In this document: positions 45,388 through 57,254 of the stretch, piece after piece | Position numbering within the stretch: position 1 is the stretch's first letter | Layout of the letters: each line of letters starts with the position of its first letter | Origin: Apiospora phragmitis | Lineage: Eukaryota > Ascomycota > Sordariomycetes > Amphisphaeriales > Apiosporaceae | Direction: 5' to 3' | DNA length: 64,000 nucleotides | NCBI GenBank assembly: GCA_038363925.1 | Contig: JAQQWL010000002.1 | Location: 3,286,001-3,350,000 of the forward strand | Position numbers and translations under genes: made by a program | The notes under the pieces: model-generated | The model's database searches: none | What the model saw: the letters and a program-made list of their open reading frames with translations, nothing else | What the model was told of the DNA's origin: nothing

Positions 45388-45536
45388 CTTGCTTGATATT
45401 TAGATTTCCGTTACCAACCTACATAAATTGCATTCAGCAAGAGGTGAAAATTTGCGCTACGTCAACTTGAGACCAAGTGGGTTGGTTAGTTCGTTACAAA
45501 TTTGGCCAATCAAATGAACCATTCTCGATAAAGCAG

Positions 45537-45779
45537 TCAGTCCCACTGTATGTGTAAGTTGACCTCAGTCTCCTCCAGTTGGAGTAAAGAATATTGATTA
45601 ATATCTACATATTTCCAGGCCGTGTGGTCTTTGAAAATGCCTATCGCTGCTTCTAAACACGCTGTGGAGGGGGGTATTGTATAGTTGAAGGTGGTTTCTC
45701 CGACTATGTTAATCCCGACGATGCTTTCGGCGCCAGCGAGGATACTCCTAAGCTCGGCATGTTCGGCAGCCTCATGCAT
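45537..45779 (-). CDS. Hypothetical short protein downstream of ZIP gene
   Basis: ATG 45779 gives 80 residues (MHEAAEHAELRSILAGAES ... LEETEVNLHIQWD), slightly acidic, with no recognised domain. It lies just over 100 bases 3' of the ZIP stop on the same strand. Upstream the frame stays open a little without an ATG, and an intron with GTGTAAGT is conceivable. It may be a small gene or chance. Confidence 0.25.
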   Translation of the reverse strand: MHEAAEHAELRSILAGAESIVGINIVGETTFNYTIPPSTACLEAAIGIFKDHTAWKYVDINQYSLLQLEETEVNLHIQWD

Positions 45780-45895
45780 CTGCTCAGCTGTCTGTGCCCC
45801 CCCTTGAGACACACAGTTTATTTCCTAGAAGTGTAATACTTACACCGGGAGTCGCTATAGGTAGGGTCAATATTAGTCGTTTTCTTGTATTCGAT

Positions 45896-47761
45896 TCAAG
45901 CCCACTTCCCCAAGAAGCTCATGAGCGCCATGCCCGCGAGGAGTCCCACCGAGGCGCACGCCGTCAGTGCGGCGCCGGCATCAACGAGCTCGCCGCCTGC
46001 GGCTATCCAGTCATGTGCCCACATCTCGACGATGCCGACCCAGAGCAGGATGCCGGCCGATACGGCGTCGAGGGTACCGATGGCGATGAGGGTGGCGGGG
46101 TCATTGCCGTTGAAGTTCTGCAGGACGCCGATACCGATAGCCATGCCGATGGGCGTCGTGATGCCAAAGGTGGCGGCCATAAGCAGCTTTTTCCATATAC
46201 TGATGGGCTTCAACGAGGAAGAATTGGTCAGGGGTAAAGAGGAGCCGTGGCTGCCGCCGCCGTCGGAGTTACTGGCCGCCGTCTTAGGCTCGACCGGCGG
46301 GGGCTCGACCGACAGGAGCGGCGACACGTTCACTGCGGAGGAGGGTTCGTGTTTCTGGAGTAAAGCGATGCGGGAACCCAGCGCGATGCCTTCGAACATC
46401 TGATGGAAGAGGATCACGATGAAGAGGGTGATGAAAAAAGAGTCGCCCGCTACGACAAGGGTGAGACCAATCACTACAATATTCTTGTCAGTACATTACT
46501 CCGTAAGAACCCAGCAGTATAGCTTACATATTGAATGGAAAATGATGCCAGCCTCGAGGATCAAGACGTTGACGATATCACCGCTGGTTTTCACACTGGC
46601 CGCCGTTCCTTCTAGACTCTTGGCCAGGCGGTGGCAGGCGTAGTCCACAAAGAAAGAGATGACGAGCCCGCCCATCACGATGGCAGCCGTTGTACCTTCG
46701 AATTTGATCTGGTTTTTAAGACATTCGTTGCCGAACATAAGCGAAGCGTGAGTGAAGAGCTGTCGTTTGGAGGAAGGTGGACTGTTAGCGCAATATTAAC
46801 CATGTACAGAAAAAGGTTGACGTGACGTACATGGATAAAGGCAGTAGATATAATGACTCCTGTGCCGAACTGTTTCAGGACCACAAAGATCACGCTGAAA
46901 TTTGCCGGAAGGATACGAGTGAGGAAGATGGGAACGGCGGCGCCCAGGGAACTGGTGGCGAGGACCACGAACAAGAACCCTATCCGGAGCGGGATGTTGT
47001 ATTCTCGATGGCGCCGTTTGCACGATCCTGCTACCGCTGACCCCTCCGATTGACCGGCACCGACACAATGCCTGAAATATATCCCCGTTAGTGACTTGAT
47101 ACTGACAGATCAAGGGAAATAAACCCAGCCGAGGCGGAAACATACTCGACGCCGGCGTGAAAATGACAGTCAACCCCGCCTTGAGAAGCGGCATCGCCTT
47201 CCTCGTGACTGTGATCGTGGTCGTGGTGCTGATCACCTTCTACCTCTTCGCCGGACCTATGTGCGCTACCCTCGGGAGCAACTTCGATATCGCCGCCATC
47301 GGGGCCAACACAGAACCTTTTGTCCCGAAGTTAGTCGCCACTCGGTAGCCGGTAGAGATCCGAGGTCTGCTCACATGTCTGATCCGTGGCTGTGGCAGTC
47401 CGTATAAGCAGGCGGTGGGGGCGTTGTTGCTGTTGCTTGTCCGAGGATCTGGTATTCGGCGGTGCCAAACATGCAAAATCTATACGAGTCTGTCAGCGCC
47501 AGTCTCTGGAATGCCCTACTTCCATCGGTCGTGCAGGACAGGGGCTGTAGGGCGGGTTGCTTACACGGTGGCGCCGTGGTTGTGGCAGTCTGATATGGCC
47601 GTAACCTTTGGGGACGTGGTTGTCGATGTGGGAGACGCCGTCGTCGTCTGCTGCTGCCGGCGGGCATGTGGTGCCATATGGCTTGCCGACACCTCTCCTA
47701 GTAATAGGAGCGACACGAGGGCCCGCCTCCATGCGCTGGAGTTGTGCATACTAGAGATCAT
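45896..47761 (-). CDS. ZIP-family zinc/iron permease with His/Cys-rich N-terminus
   Basis: It moves Zn2+ (or Fe2+) into the cytosol. Six exons (47565-47761, 47375-47479, 47146-47316, 46831-47071, 46528-46759, 45896-46473) sum to 1,524 bases and 507 residues, all phases matching. The start at 47761 gives a signal peptide (WRRALVSLLLLGEVSAS). The N-terminal ectodomain carries repeated metal-binding modules, each on its own exon: DCHNHGATVFC, DCHSHGSDMFC and DCHFHAGVEHC, plus DQHHDHDHSHEE. Eight membrane segments follow with the ZIP core: FGTGVIISTAFIHLFTHA, HSILIGLTLVVAGD (TM4) and FHQMFEGIALGSR (TM5). A Ser/Pro-rich loop lies between TM5 and TM6 (here after RIALLQKHE). The last segment ends SFLGKWA. 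No frame break was found. Zinc starvation control is likely, but I did not identify a binding site. Confidence 0.92.
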
Positions 47762-48737
47762 GTTGAATATCGATATAAGAGCCGTTACACTGGATATTTT
47801 CCTAGCAGCCGTTGGATGGAACGGTCTATCAGTCTCCCTCGCTTGAAAACCCCCAAAAAACAACGCCTTATATCTCTGAATATATATTGTTAGTCCGATG
47901 ATCACCGGCCCCATGTTCGCCTCTGGTGGTGTCTCTTGGCGCCCCATGGTAGAATCCCATCCGTGTGGAACCGGAAGACACTCACATTGGCTGTCTTCCC
48001 GAGTTTGAGAACCTTGATAGACGTGTGGCTCCTTGGCGAGGTGGTAGTGAAGCTTCTTGCGCGAAATACTGCGTAAGACGTATTCTTCGTGAGTAAACCA
48101 CACGGCGTCCACTCGATACGGCTCTGAGGGAGGTTTCATGAGACTTCGGCTTGATCACTGACTGCAGCAGGAGAGAAGGCTGGATGGAAAAAATGCACGC
48201 AGTAACCATCGACCAGCCTAGCATGCTGTCATTGCTATGGTGACGACTGCCATGTTGGATTCGGACGAACCCAATTTGAGATGAGAGGCTTCGAGAAAAA
48301 CTTCCAAGCCATGTTGGAATTTTCGCTAGGCTCTTGGTTGTGCTTGCCTCTGCAGCTTGGCAATTGCTTGGTAGCCATCAAGGTGTCTACGTCCCCGGAT
48401 ATCAGTATTCACATTTGTAAAGATTCGGAAGTGAACGGCAGTTGCCTCTATGCAGCAGAAAATTTAGTAAACGTAGAGTTTTACTAGAGAAATACGATAC
48501 CGTGCACACCAACGAGAAGCAGTCAATAACCCGGACGCATAGCAATTGAATCACGTTATGCATTCACACTTGCGCTTGCTATGCCTACCTAATTCGACAT
48601 ATATCTCGTCTAGATGGTTCGATTCTAGCAAAGTAGATTGAAAAAGACAAACAGCTTTTGGCATGGACTCGTCTCACCCAACACCACCTCCAACCCATGC
48701 TATACCACCATTCTCCTTCAGTTACTCCCCTCTTCTG
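47762..48737. other. Intergenic upstream of ZIP gene and 3' of RasGAP gene
   Basis: Probable ZIP promoter (both bordering genes are on the minus strand). The ZIP frame remains open upstream to 48139, but the upstream part shows no signal-like or conserved sequence. No other gene is seen. Confidence 0.45.
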
Positions 48738-51700
48738 TTACTGATTCCCCTCTAGTGAGCGCTTCCCTTCGTGCATCTTAGATGATGATGAGCTGTGTAG
48801 TTGTATCTGTTAGTCTAGGTCATTGCATAAAATGGAAGGACTCTTATCGTTCCAAGCTTACCTCAATGAGCTTCTCGGTCAGAGCAAAGCACTGTTTGTC
48901 GGGTTCCTGGCCCTGACTGAATGAGCACGATCTCCAGAGGCCCCCGAAGCCCACGTCCTCGAGTATCTCGTTGAGGACACCGCTCGTCTCCATCGCCGCC
49001 GAGATGCTGTGGTCCGAAGTCATGGTCTGGAGCAACGAGTGGGCGGCTTCGAGCGTGGTCGAGTTCTGGCAGTGCAACAAAATATCATCGAGTATCTGGA
49101 CGATAGGGAAGCTCCTAAAAATTGAGATTCATCATTAGTTTCACCTTTCTTTCTTTCTTTCTTTCCGCAAAGAACGTCCCGACCGGGTAAGACTTACAGA
49201 TGAGCGACGACAGCGGGCCGCATCACGGCCAGCTCGTTCAACCACAGGAGTATTCGGTGCTGGACGGCATCTTGTAGGTACTGGAAATCCACAAGTGTAA
49301 TGGCCGTGTTCAACAACATGTCCTTGTCCTTCACTATGGATATTTGGGGATTCGTCCGTACCTGCGGCATCGTCATCACACCCGTGGGGTTGATGCCTGA
49401 TTGCCACAGCGTTTCTTTGAGTTCGTCCGCCCCTACTGTTCGCGATTGCACGAGGGCGAAGTATGGAGATGCGAGCATCTCCGACGGGACCTGTTCGGGC
49501 CGGCCTGCCACAGGGTTGCTCATCTCCAAAAGGGTCGAGAGGACGCGCAGAGCAGTGCCTTTGGTCATGGTGTCCGTCAATCCACGGATGAGGCAAGCGC
49601 CTATGGCGAAGTGGAAGTGTTCAGTCGAGAAATGGATGCCGTATAAGTCATCCAGCGGCAGCGCAGCATCTTCTAGCTGAGCGCGACCTTGGATCAAGAT
49701 GTGTGCCATCTTTCCGTTGCGCACCTCCCCTGACGATGCAATATTGGTAAGTACCGCCTCCAGAAAGTTGGCTGCGCAATTGAACAGACTTGGGGGAACC
49801 AGGCGAAGTAGCGAAATTGCAAGCCAGAACAGCTGTAGGCCGTATCGAGAGGTAGTCAGCAACTTGCCCATCATTTTCGACAGCGAAGTTACAATGGCAA
49901 TGAGCATCTCGTTATTGTCTTCGCCAAATCGACCCACCGCGCTACGGAGGGCGACTAGGACCTGGTAAAGGAGATCGTCGTCAACTTCCTCCCGGGCCAG
50001 ACATCCCATCACCGTGAAGGCCCTTGGCTGGACCGCGGGGTTGTTCTGAAACGCGGTGCTGGCCACCAGACTCATCCATCTGGACCGCCAAGCATTGGCC
50101 ATGTCTACAGACGGGGCAGCAGTAGAGCAGATGTCGAAGAGGAGGGCAGCCAGACTCTCCGTACCGCCAAGGGTCTGGCCATTCTCTTGGTTCGTCGAGA
50201 TGGAGGCACCATCGCGAGTAAACACCGGGGGTGAGAAGATATCGTTTCTAGGTTCCGACAGGGTGTCGAGAGCGCCACGGAGTTTCGACAGCTTTGCTTC
50301 TTCCAGATTGAACGAGGTGCAGGCGGCATGTATAGAGTTTATGAGGAGCCTGTGTACTAGAATGCGAACATCCGAGGGACCTGTATTGGCGAGCATAGTG
50401 ACGACGTGGAAAATCTCGGGCAGATAAAGCTGGGACTGGACGCCACAGTCAAAGGACAGCGACAGGCAGAACTGGAGCAGGGTACAGATCTCTGGCCAGA
50501 CAGCATTGTCCGGCATGTACTTGGTGGGCCGCTGGGATGACCGGTTGAGGGCCTTTCGCAAACGCGAGATGATCTTGCCCCGCAGTGTTATGGTACCCAT
50601 CGCCGTGATTATGGATGTTAGGCACTGGGTCTGCTCATCATGCATTCCAAGCACCAACGCCGCCTTTAGTACCTCTTCGAGGAATATGTCCAGCAGTGTT
50701 TCGTCCTTGTATATGGAAGGCCATACAGTGTGCTCAAGGGTCAGGTTGAGAGTGGGGTCTGTAATAGTTACATCAATGAGTTTGCGGAAGATGACAGCAA
50801 TCCTCTCCTTGCCCTTCTCGCTGTCAGCCTCGTCTCCAAGCAGTGATGTTCGAAGACTCGGTAGCCAAGGTGCCATATATGCCAGGCTCAATGGCTTCTG
50901 TTCGTCCGAGAAGCTTTCCCAGCCGACAAAGAACTCATTCAAGAAGTCCGATGTTAGTTGAGGCTCTTCTTGGGCTAAATGCTTGCTGATGTTGACAATG
51001 AATTGGGTTGGGTCAAGAGGAACGGCGATATCTGGTTGAGATCGTTGTTAGCAGAAGAACTCGATGAAATAGGACGGTAAAGTTAGTTACCTCGGATACA
51101 CATGAACTTCGAAGCGGCCTTGAATTTGAAGGCTCTGCACAAGGCGCCGAGTAAGTTGTATGAAGAAAGCCGTAGAATGGGGTCCGCGGCAGCAAGGTTT
51201 GTGAGCGCAAGGTTGAGTAGAGTTCCGGGAACGTCTTGTGGCCGAATAGTCTCTCGTACGACTTTAATGTCCTCGTATCTTTGCCGTACTTGGCTTTCGC
51301 ACCACGAACGGCCTGCAGAACGTCCGCTTTCTTGGAGCTCTGGAAGTACATGACTATCTTGCCGTTGTCTGCACGCAGACCAAATGCAGAGTCGTCATCG
51401 GTTGGGATGGATGTCGGAGCTTCCTCTACCTCGCCCAACCTGAAGATATCGTTTACGGTGGCGTGGAGACGGAAGCCTGGGTGTACCTCCTGTTTCTTCG
51501 TCGTCGTTACTTGGACGAATTGGCTGCCAACTTTGATGATGACTTCAATCTGGCCCCGAGTTTTGGATAGTCTAGTTATGGATTGGAATACGTATCTAGT
51601 ATCCGTTACGACGCTGATGGTCTCTTTTGGAAGATGCAATTGGCTGAGGTGGAAATGTGACTGGAGGTCTTGAAGACTACCAATCAGGTGGTAATCGACA

Positions 51701-54700
51701 TTGCCTGGGTTAAATATACTTGCTTCGTTCTTTGTTGCTAAGCGAAGTATACGGCGGAGGCATTTCCTAAGGCCGGTCAGAAGCAGAACAGGGGCCACGT
51801 GGCTCGGTTGAACGTACCTAAACGCGCTATTCATGTTATAGACGTAGATTCTGGATAGCGAACGGGAAATCTCGGCCGGGCTCAGGAGCTCAAGCTTCTT
51901 GAAAAGGTCATCTTGGGGCTCGTTTTGTCCGTTGTAGCAGGTTGCATCGATAAGCAGACCAAAAGGCCGATGCCATAGGCGACTTGCTATCTGCATAATG
52001 GTTAACTACGGTAGGGCGATGGCAATGCAGCCACATTCAGGGGCATATCCATACCTTCAAGTAGCAGTATATAAGGGTATCGAAGTCAATAGAGTCGGAA
52101 TCAATATGGCGGAGGATTACACAAATGATCGACAACTCATCCTAAAGAGATGCGGTTCAGCTAAAGGTCTCCGTCTGTCACAGTACATGAACATACCTTG
52201 CTCTCGCCGCCATCGTATACAGCTCGCGAAGTCATAAACGACTCAGTGCTGCGGAAGGCATTCCGAAGCATGAAATGTTGAAACCTAGAGTAGGCAAGTG
52301 GTGCGTTGGATGAAATCTGGGGTCGGTTCCAAGTGACAGCGAGCGGAGGGGGCCCTAGGGTCGTAACAAGATTACGTAGGGGTTCTATAGCTGGAGACCG
52401 CCCACGGGCCAGCTCATTTGGAGACCGTACGTAGTCTCTTCTTGTCTGCGTCATGAGTTTCTGGCGGACTTGGTCCCAGTGGTCATAAAGAAATCTGTGA
52501 AGCGCGACGCATGAACCGAAATCGAAAGTCTCCGTCTCCGGAGAAGGGGTATCAAGGGTATCAGCGTCAGGTGGGATCTAAGATAGGTCAGTACTATGAT
52601 ACGCTGGAAGAGGCTGGGGCTGGTGACAAACCGAAATCTCTCGAAGGAATTGAGTCACGCGATAGATGTTTTGCGCCAGAAAGTCGTTGAGGGGGTACAT
52701 ATATGGCTCTTTGGCGCCAAACAGGACGTTGTTTGCCAAATTCTGGATGACTTTGGCGATCAAGAGCAGCCCACGCCGCATCTCTTTGGACGGCGCTACG
52801 CTCACCAGCCCTTCGGCTTCGGGGGCCACGATAGCAGGGCAGAAGAACCTCAGGAATATGAAAGCGCCCACTGCTGTGTACTTGGCCTCGGGGAACCTAG
52901 TCATGACTGCAGCTGATATCTGTGGTAGATCATTAGAGTTAAGCTTTGCGAAAAGGAAAGGGACGAGAAAACATACGATACTGCATATCTTCCTGAAGGA
53001 TGCTGGAATGGTAGCCGAAGAGGCCCTGATGTCATCTATGAAGACCTTTGCGACGATACGCAATTGCAGTGCGTTCTTCTGTACCTCTTCTTGAGAGTGT
53101 ATTCGCGCAGGGTCCAGCTCGAGATCGAGATCTTTCGAGGTCAACATGAGACGTTCAACAACCTTTTGGAGAGTTGCGCGTAAGTATTCGGCACCTTTCC
53201 ATTTTGCGTAGACAGAAAGTAGCTTGGTTGCAACACAGTTTCGACGCAGGATCTCCGACTCATTCTCCGTGTCTTCAATCTCTTGTTTGATGAGTGCCTC
53301 CATGAGTTCGAAGGTAAGACCACGCGTCTCAAAGATGTTGAGTAAGGATATCGTTAACTCATCAACTTCGCTGCTGGGGCAGACGGTGCTGATGGCGACA
53401 GCAAGGTGCAAGTTGTGAGTCAGAATGTCTAACAACTCCTCGTACCTCTCGCTGACTGCGGCATCTGACAGGTTGCTGAACTCGGTCCCTTGAACCAAGA
53501 TGTTGTAGAGAACCTTGACAAAGGCAGTGCGGATTTCGACATTCTCATGGTATCCAATGCTGAGCGAATGTTTGAGGCCGACGTCAATGTTCGCACTGAG
53601 TAGATTTGACAGGATGGTAATTGCCAGATCTCCCGAGGATGTCGACTCGTCACGGTTGGTAGAAGGTATCAGCACATCGCCTCTGTGAATCTCCATAGGC
53701 TCGTAGTTGAGCAGAGATAGAAACCTATTGAAATAGGTGTGGAACATTTGCGACTTCAACTCGCTCGTTCCGGCATCGTTTTGTCCGTCCCCTGGCTGTA
53801 AGGGAAGACGGAACGTCAGTTCTGCAAGGGAACGAAGACATGCTCTGTCGAGGTCCCTCTGGATACGGGTTATTTCGTCTTGGCGAAGGCCTCCGTAAGT
53901 TCCCTCGCGGGGAGAGCGGGGGCGCGCGATCCAGCCAAAGATGAATTCCAGGAGCTGGTTACGGATTCGCACATCGTCGCGTAGGTTCAAATGCTCCTTC
54001 TTCCGTGTCACCACTTCGCAAAGTTGGCAGACCTTGATCTTGACTCTTAGGCAGCCGATATTGTCAGGGGCGCTGTCTAAGAATTTAGCAAAGTTCAAGG
54101 TCAAAGACCCTAGGTGAACTGATGCTGCTGCGCCTAGGTCGGAGGGCGTTTCTAGTCGTTCAACAAGTACTTTCAACAAAGACGAGGTCTGCTCCGCAAA
54201 GATAATCTCGCCGTCCTGGCTTTTTCCGGTCGTTTCGAGAGCTCCAGTGAACAAAACCTCGAGTTCGGATTCCAAAGCCTTGAACAAAGGCTGGTAGAGG
54301 TTGGGGGAGATCTCGACGGATAGAACCTCTCTCATCGACTCCCTCACCCGCACGTTGCTGCAAGCAAGGAGCTGAATCCCGAGGCGCAGATATCGACTCA
54401 ACAAAGTCTCCTCGTAGTTCTCTGACGATAACCGATCGATCCAACGCAGTCCTCCCACAGCGGGTTCCTCCAGGTTGTAAGCTTGGTCAGCTACGCAAAT
54501 TCCGCCTAGAGAGGCTAGGAATCCCGAATAATTACGCCATTCTGTCAGAGAGCGGTCATCCACGCTATCGACAGGAGTTGTTGAGACGTCTTTAGATAGA
54601 TACATCCATCTGTCGAAGGCGGTCTCCCAAGCCTCCAAGATACCCATGCTCGGACATTGCATACGACGAAGCAGATTTCGCACTCGCTTCTGAAAAGCGA

Positions 54701-57254
54701 CCACGCCGGTAAACCTAAAGGCGCGAGACGCTATCTCGGAGAACACTTCACTATTACGCAATAGGGGCGTTGTTGTTTTTGTAGTTTCTGAAGCCGAATC
54801 CACGATGCGACATTCGTCGTTGAACAGGCCGATGCACGACGTAACAAGCTGGCATGTCTCGATGTCTGCAGAGTTTAACGAGACGAGAAAGAGGGTTTCT
54901 AATTTCGCAGTCACAGTCGTTCTCTCGGGAATCTCATCTGTAACTTCCGATAGCTCCTATAGGACTTGAGTGAGCACAGCGCTGCCTCCATGTTGATTGC
55001 CAAGTACTTACTTTGATATTGGTCAGTAATAACAACCGGGATTTGAGGTAGCCGTGGATCGATTCCAAGACCGTACTGTCGCCTTGTTGCATGTACTTCA
55101 TGCACATGGACATGAGAGAGAGCGAGCTGTCTGATTGTCAATATACCGACACCTAGCATCAACCACGTGTTGCTTACGTAAGTTTCCAGAATTTTATTTT
55201 GAACCCCTGAGTCTCGAGTCTCTTGGTCTTGCGTAGGGAGGCCAAGATACCATCTGGAGCCAATAGGCGATGTGCCATAGCACTGGATAGTGCTCTGACC
55301 TGATCATTCGCCGACACTAAGCAGGATATGAATGCTTCGAAGTTGTCCTCGTAGAACTTGTCCGTACTATCAGCAGGCGCATTGTCGAACAGAGTCGTCG
55401 GGGATGCATCCAGAAACTTTAGAATAGTGCAAATCATAGCGGTGTTGGACGCGCTGGTCTCCGAAGCCTTACGCTGCGAGGTATGATCGCCTAGATACAT
55501 ATCTGTCGATACGGCAAGCATTGTCTAAATCGAATTAGAGCGGTACTGTAAGTGTTCATGGGGACCAAGATAATTACCATCATCTGTTCTTGGATGAAGC
55601 CTGCGACTTCGAGGAAAAGGGGCCGGTACTGTTCAGCTTGCCGCTGTCGCGCAAAATAAGAGCATGATTGTATCAAGGAAATCTTGAACATCTGCGGTGC
55701 AGACGGGTGCAGACACGCCTGAACTAGAGACTCGATAGAGCCCTCAAAGTTGAGATGAGTGAGACTGATCAGAGCCGATGTTGTCAGATCCTGATCGAAC
55801 CCGCTGCCATCTAAGCTTGGGGAGTATCTGCGAAACACGGCATCTCGTACTTCATCTTGGACATCCATGGCATAACTGACAAACGCGGCATCGCTATCGA
55901 CATCGAAATGACGGGCTGCACGTAAAAGACAGACCAGGCAGTACCCCGCGGTTTCGTTTTGGTTTCTTAGCTGTTTTCTCAGGGTGTCCAGGAATTGCAC
56001 CTTCTTCGCCATACTGCCACTCTTGGCCTCTCGCAAGTTACTGGCAACCTCAAAGACTTCTGGTACAAGGAAGAGCAGCATCATCTGTAAGGGCTGCAAC
56101 ATCGTTTTCCTTCTGGTGCTGTCTGTGATGGTCTGCGTCATGTCGAAAAGCGTATCAGCACCGCCATCCAGCCTCCTACGCTGATTATGTAACCTGACAA
56201 ACTCCTGGGGGTACCGATCAAGCCATCGTATAATCATGAGCGGGGTGACAATGGCAATAGTACTCTGGAAAGCCTTTCGGAAATGAAGAAAGCTAGAACA
56301 CAGTTCCTGGATGACCTGTCCCAGCTTCTGGCTATCGACCCAAGCGTATGAGAGCAAACGTAAAATCACTAGAGACAACCGCTCATCTTCGGCTAAGGCC
56401 TGCGGCTGCGGCGCACCAGCTTGAACTGGCACCGCTGCCCGAACTGTATAAATCACGGTCCTGAAGTATTCGAACGTCGCGGGCCAGCTTGATGCGGTCA
56501 AAAATTCACAAATTGACCTTATATGTGGCTCGACATCGTGTGGTTGCACGGTGATGGCGCCGCTGCCGTCGCCAAGTTCATCCGAGCTGCTTGACGACAG
56601 ACTGCGGGAGAGAGGCTCTCCGTATCTCGGGTCCAGGACCTCCTTCGCAGTATCCTCGTCTAATATCGATCGCGCAGGGAGTGAATAGCCGTCAGGCAGA
56701 GGCTCGAGCATATGCTTAAAATGGTCCAGTATTCTCGTGACAAGGGTATTGTCGAGCCGCTGTAGGTTGATAACGGCGGAAGGCGGCCGCCCATTCTGGT
56801 ATGCCGCATCGTTTCCGGTATCCCCTCCTTCTTGTTGCTCCTTCCAATTCGCACGACAGCAATCGGCGGCCAATGTTAACACATACAGCTCGGACAGAAC
56901 TATATGGGTCGGATGTGTCACGAAGCTCTTATAGGGGCGACCCAATTCTTCCAAAAGCGTCACAAGGGAATCTAGCACGACTGCTACCGACACGGAGCTG
57001 ATCTTGATCAAAGTTTGGCGCGTAATCACGGCTATCTCATCCTGACGTAGGTCCTGGGCGTGCGTGCCGGTACGATGTGGGAGCTGGCAGGAAGCTACAT
57101 TAGCAACGCGAACAAGAACTATGCCAGGCCCTCCGCTGGAACCCAAAACCCACAGCGCTTGCCGTCACCGTCAAAGAAAAGGAATTATGATATAGTGTAC
57201 CCTGGTAGTAAGTCTTTCGACCAAGCAGCCCACGAGGCCCGCATCGCCATTCAT
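48738..57254 (-). CDS. IRA1: Ira/neurofibromin-type Ras GTPase-activating protein (two frame breaks)
   Basis: It switches Ras off by stimulating GTP hydrolysis, restraining cAMP/PKA signalling. I place 12 exons: 57201-57254, 55578-57083, 55178-55524, 55012-55126, 52977-54956, 52632-52919, 52197-52577, 52055-52141, 51091-51990, 49198-51031, 48862-49115 and 48738-48806, giving about 2,604 residues, the usual Ira size. The start is MNGDAGLVGCLVERLTTR / LPHRTG. The RasGAP domain (exons 5-6) has the arginine-finger region ILRRNCVATKLLSVYAKWKG and the FLRFFCPAIVAPE motif. It is followed by a Sec14-like lipid-binding part (FGLLIDATCYNG) with a PH-like part, then a helical C-terminus. Two single-base problems exist: a base is missing near 51246-51249 (expected YERL-IRPQDVPGTLLN), and the A5 run at 49079-49083 should be A4 to read LDDILLHCQNSTTLEAAH. 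Exon ends were set by phase and splice signals. Confidence 0.9.
49147..49167. repeat. (TTTC)n microsatellite in RasGAP intron
   Basis: About five TTTC units lie inside the intron 49116-49197 of the Ira-type gene; on the coding strand the units are GAAA. Confidence 0.9.

Noticed and set aside
45537..57254. A functional cluster of ZIP and RasGAP genes
   Set aside because: The functions are unrelated and nothing shows shared regulation; ordinary gene neighbourhood.
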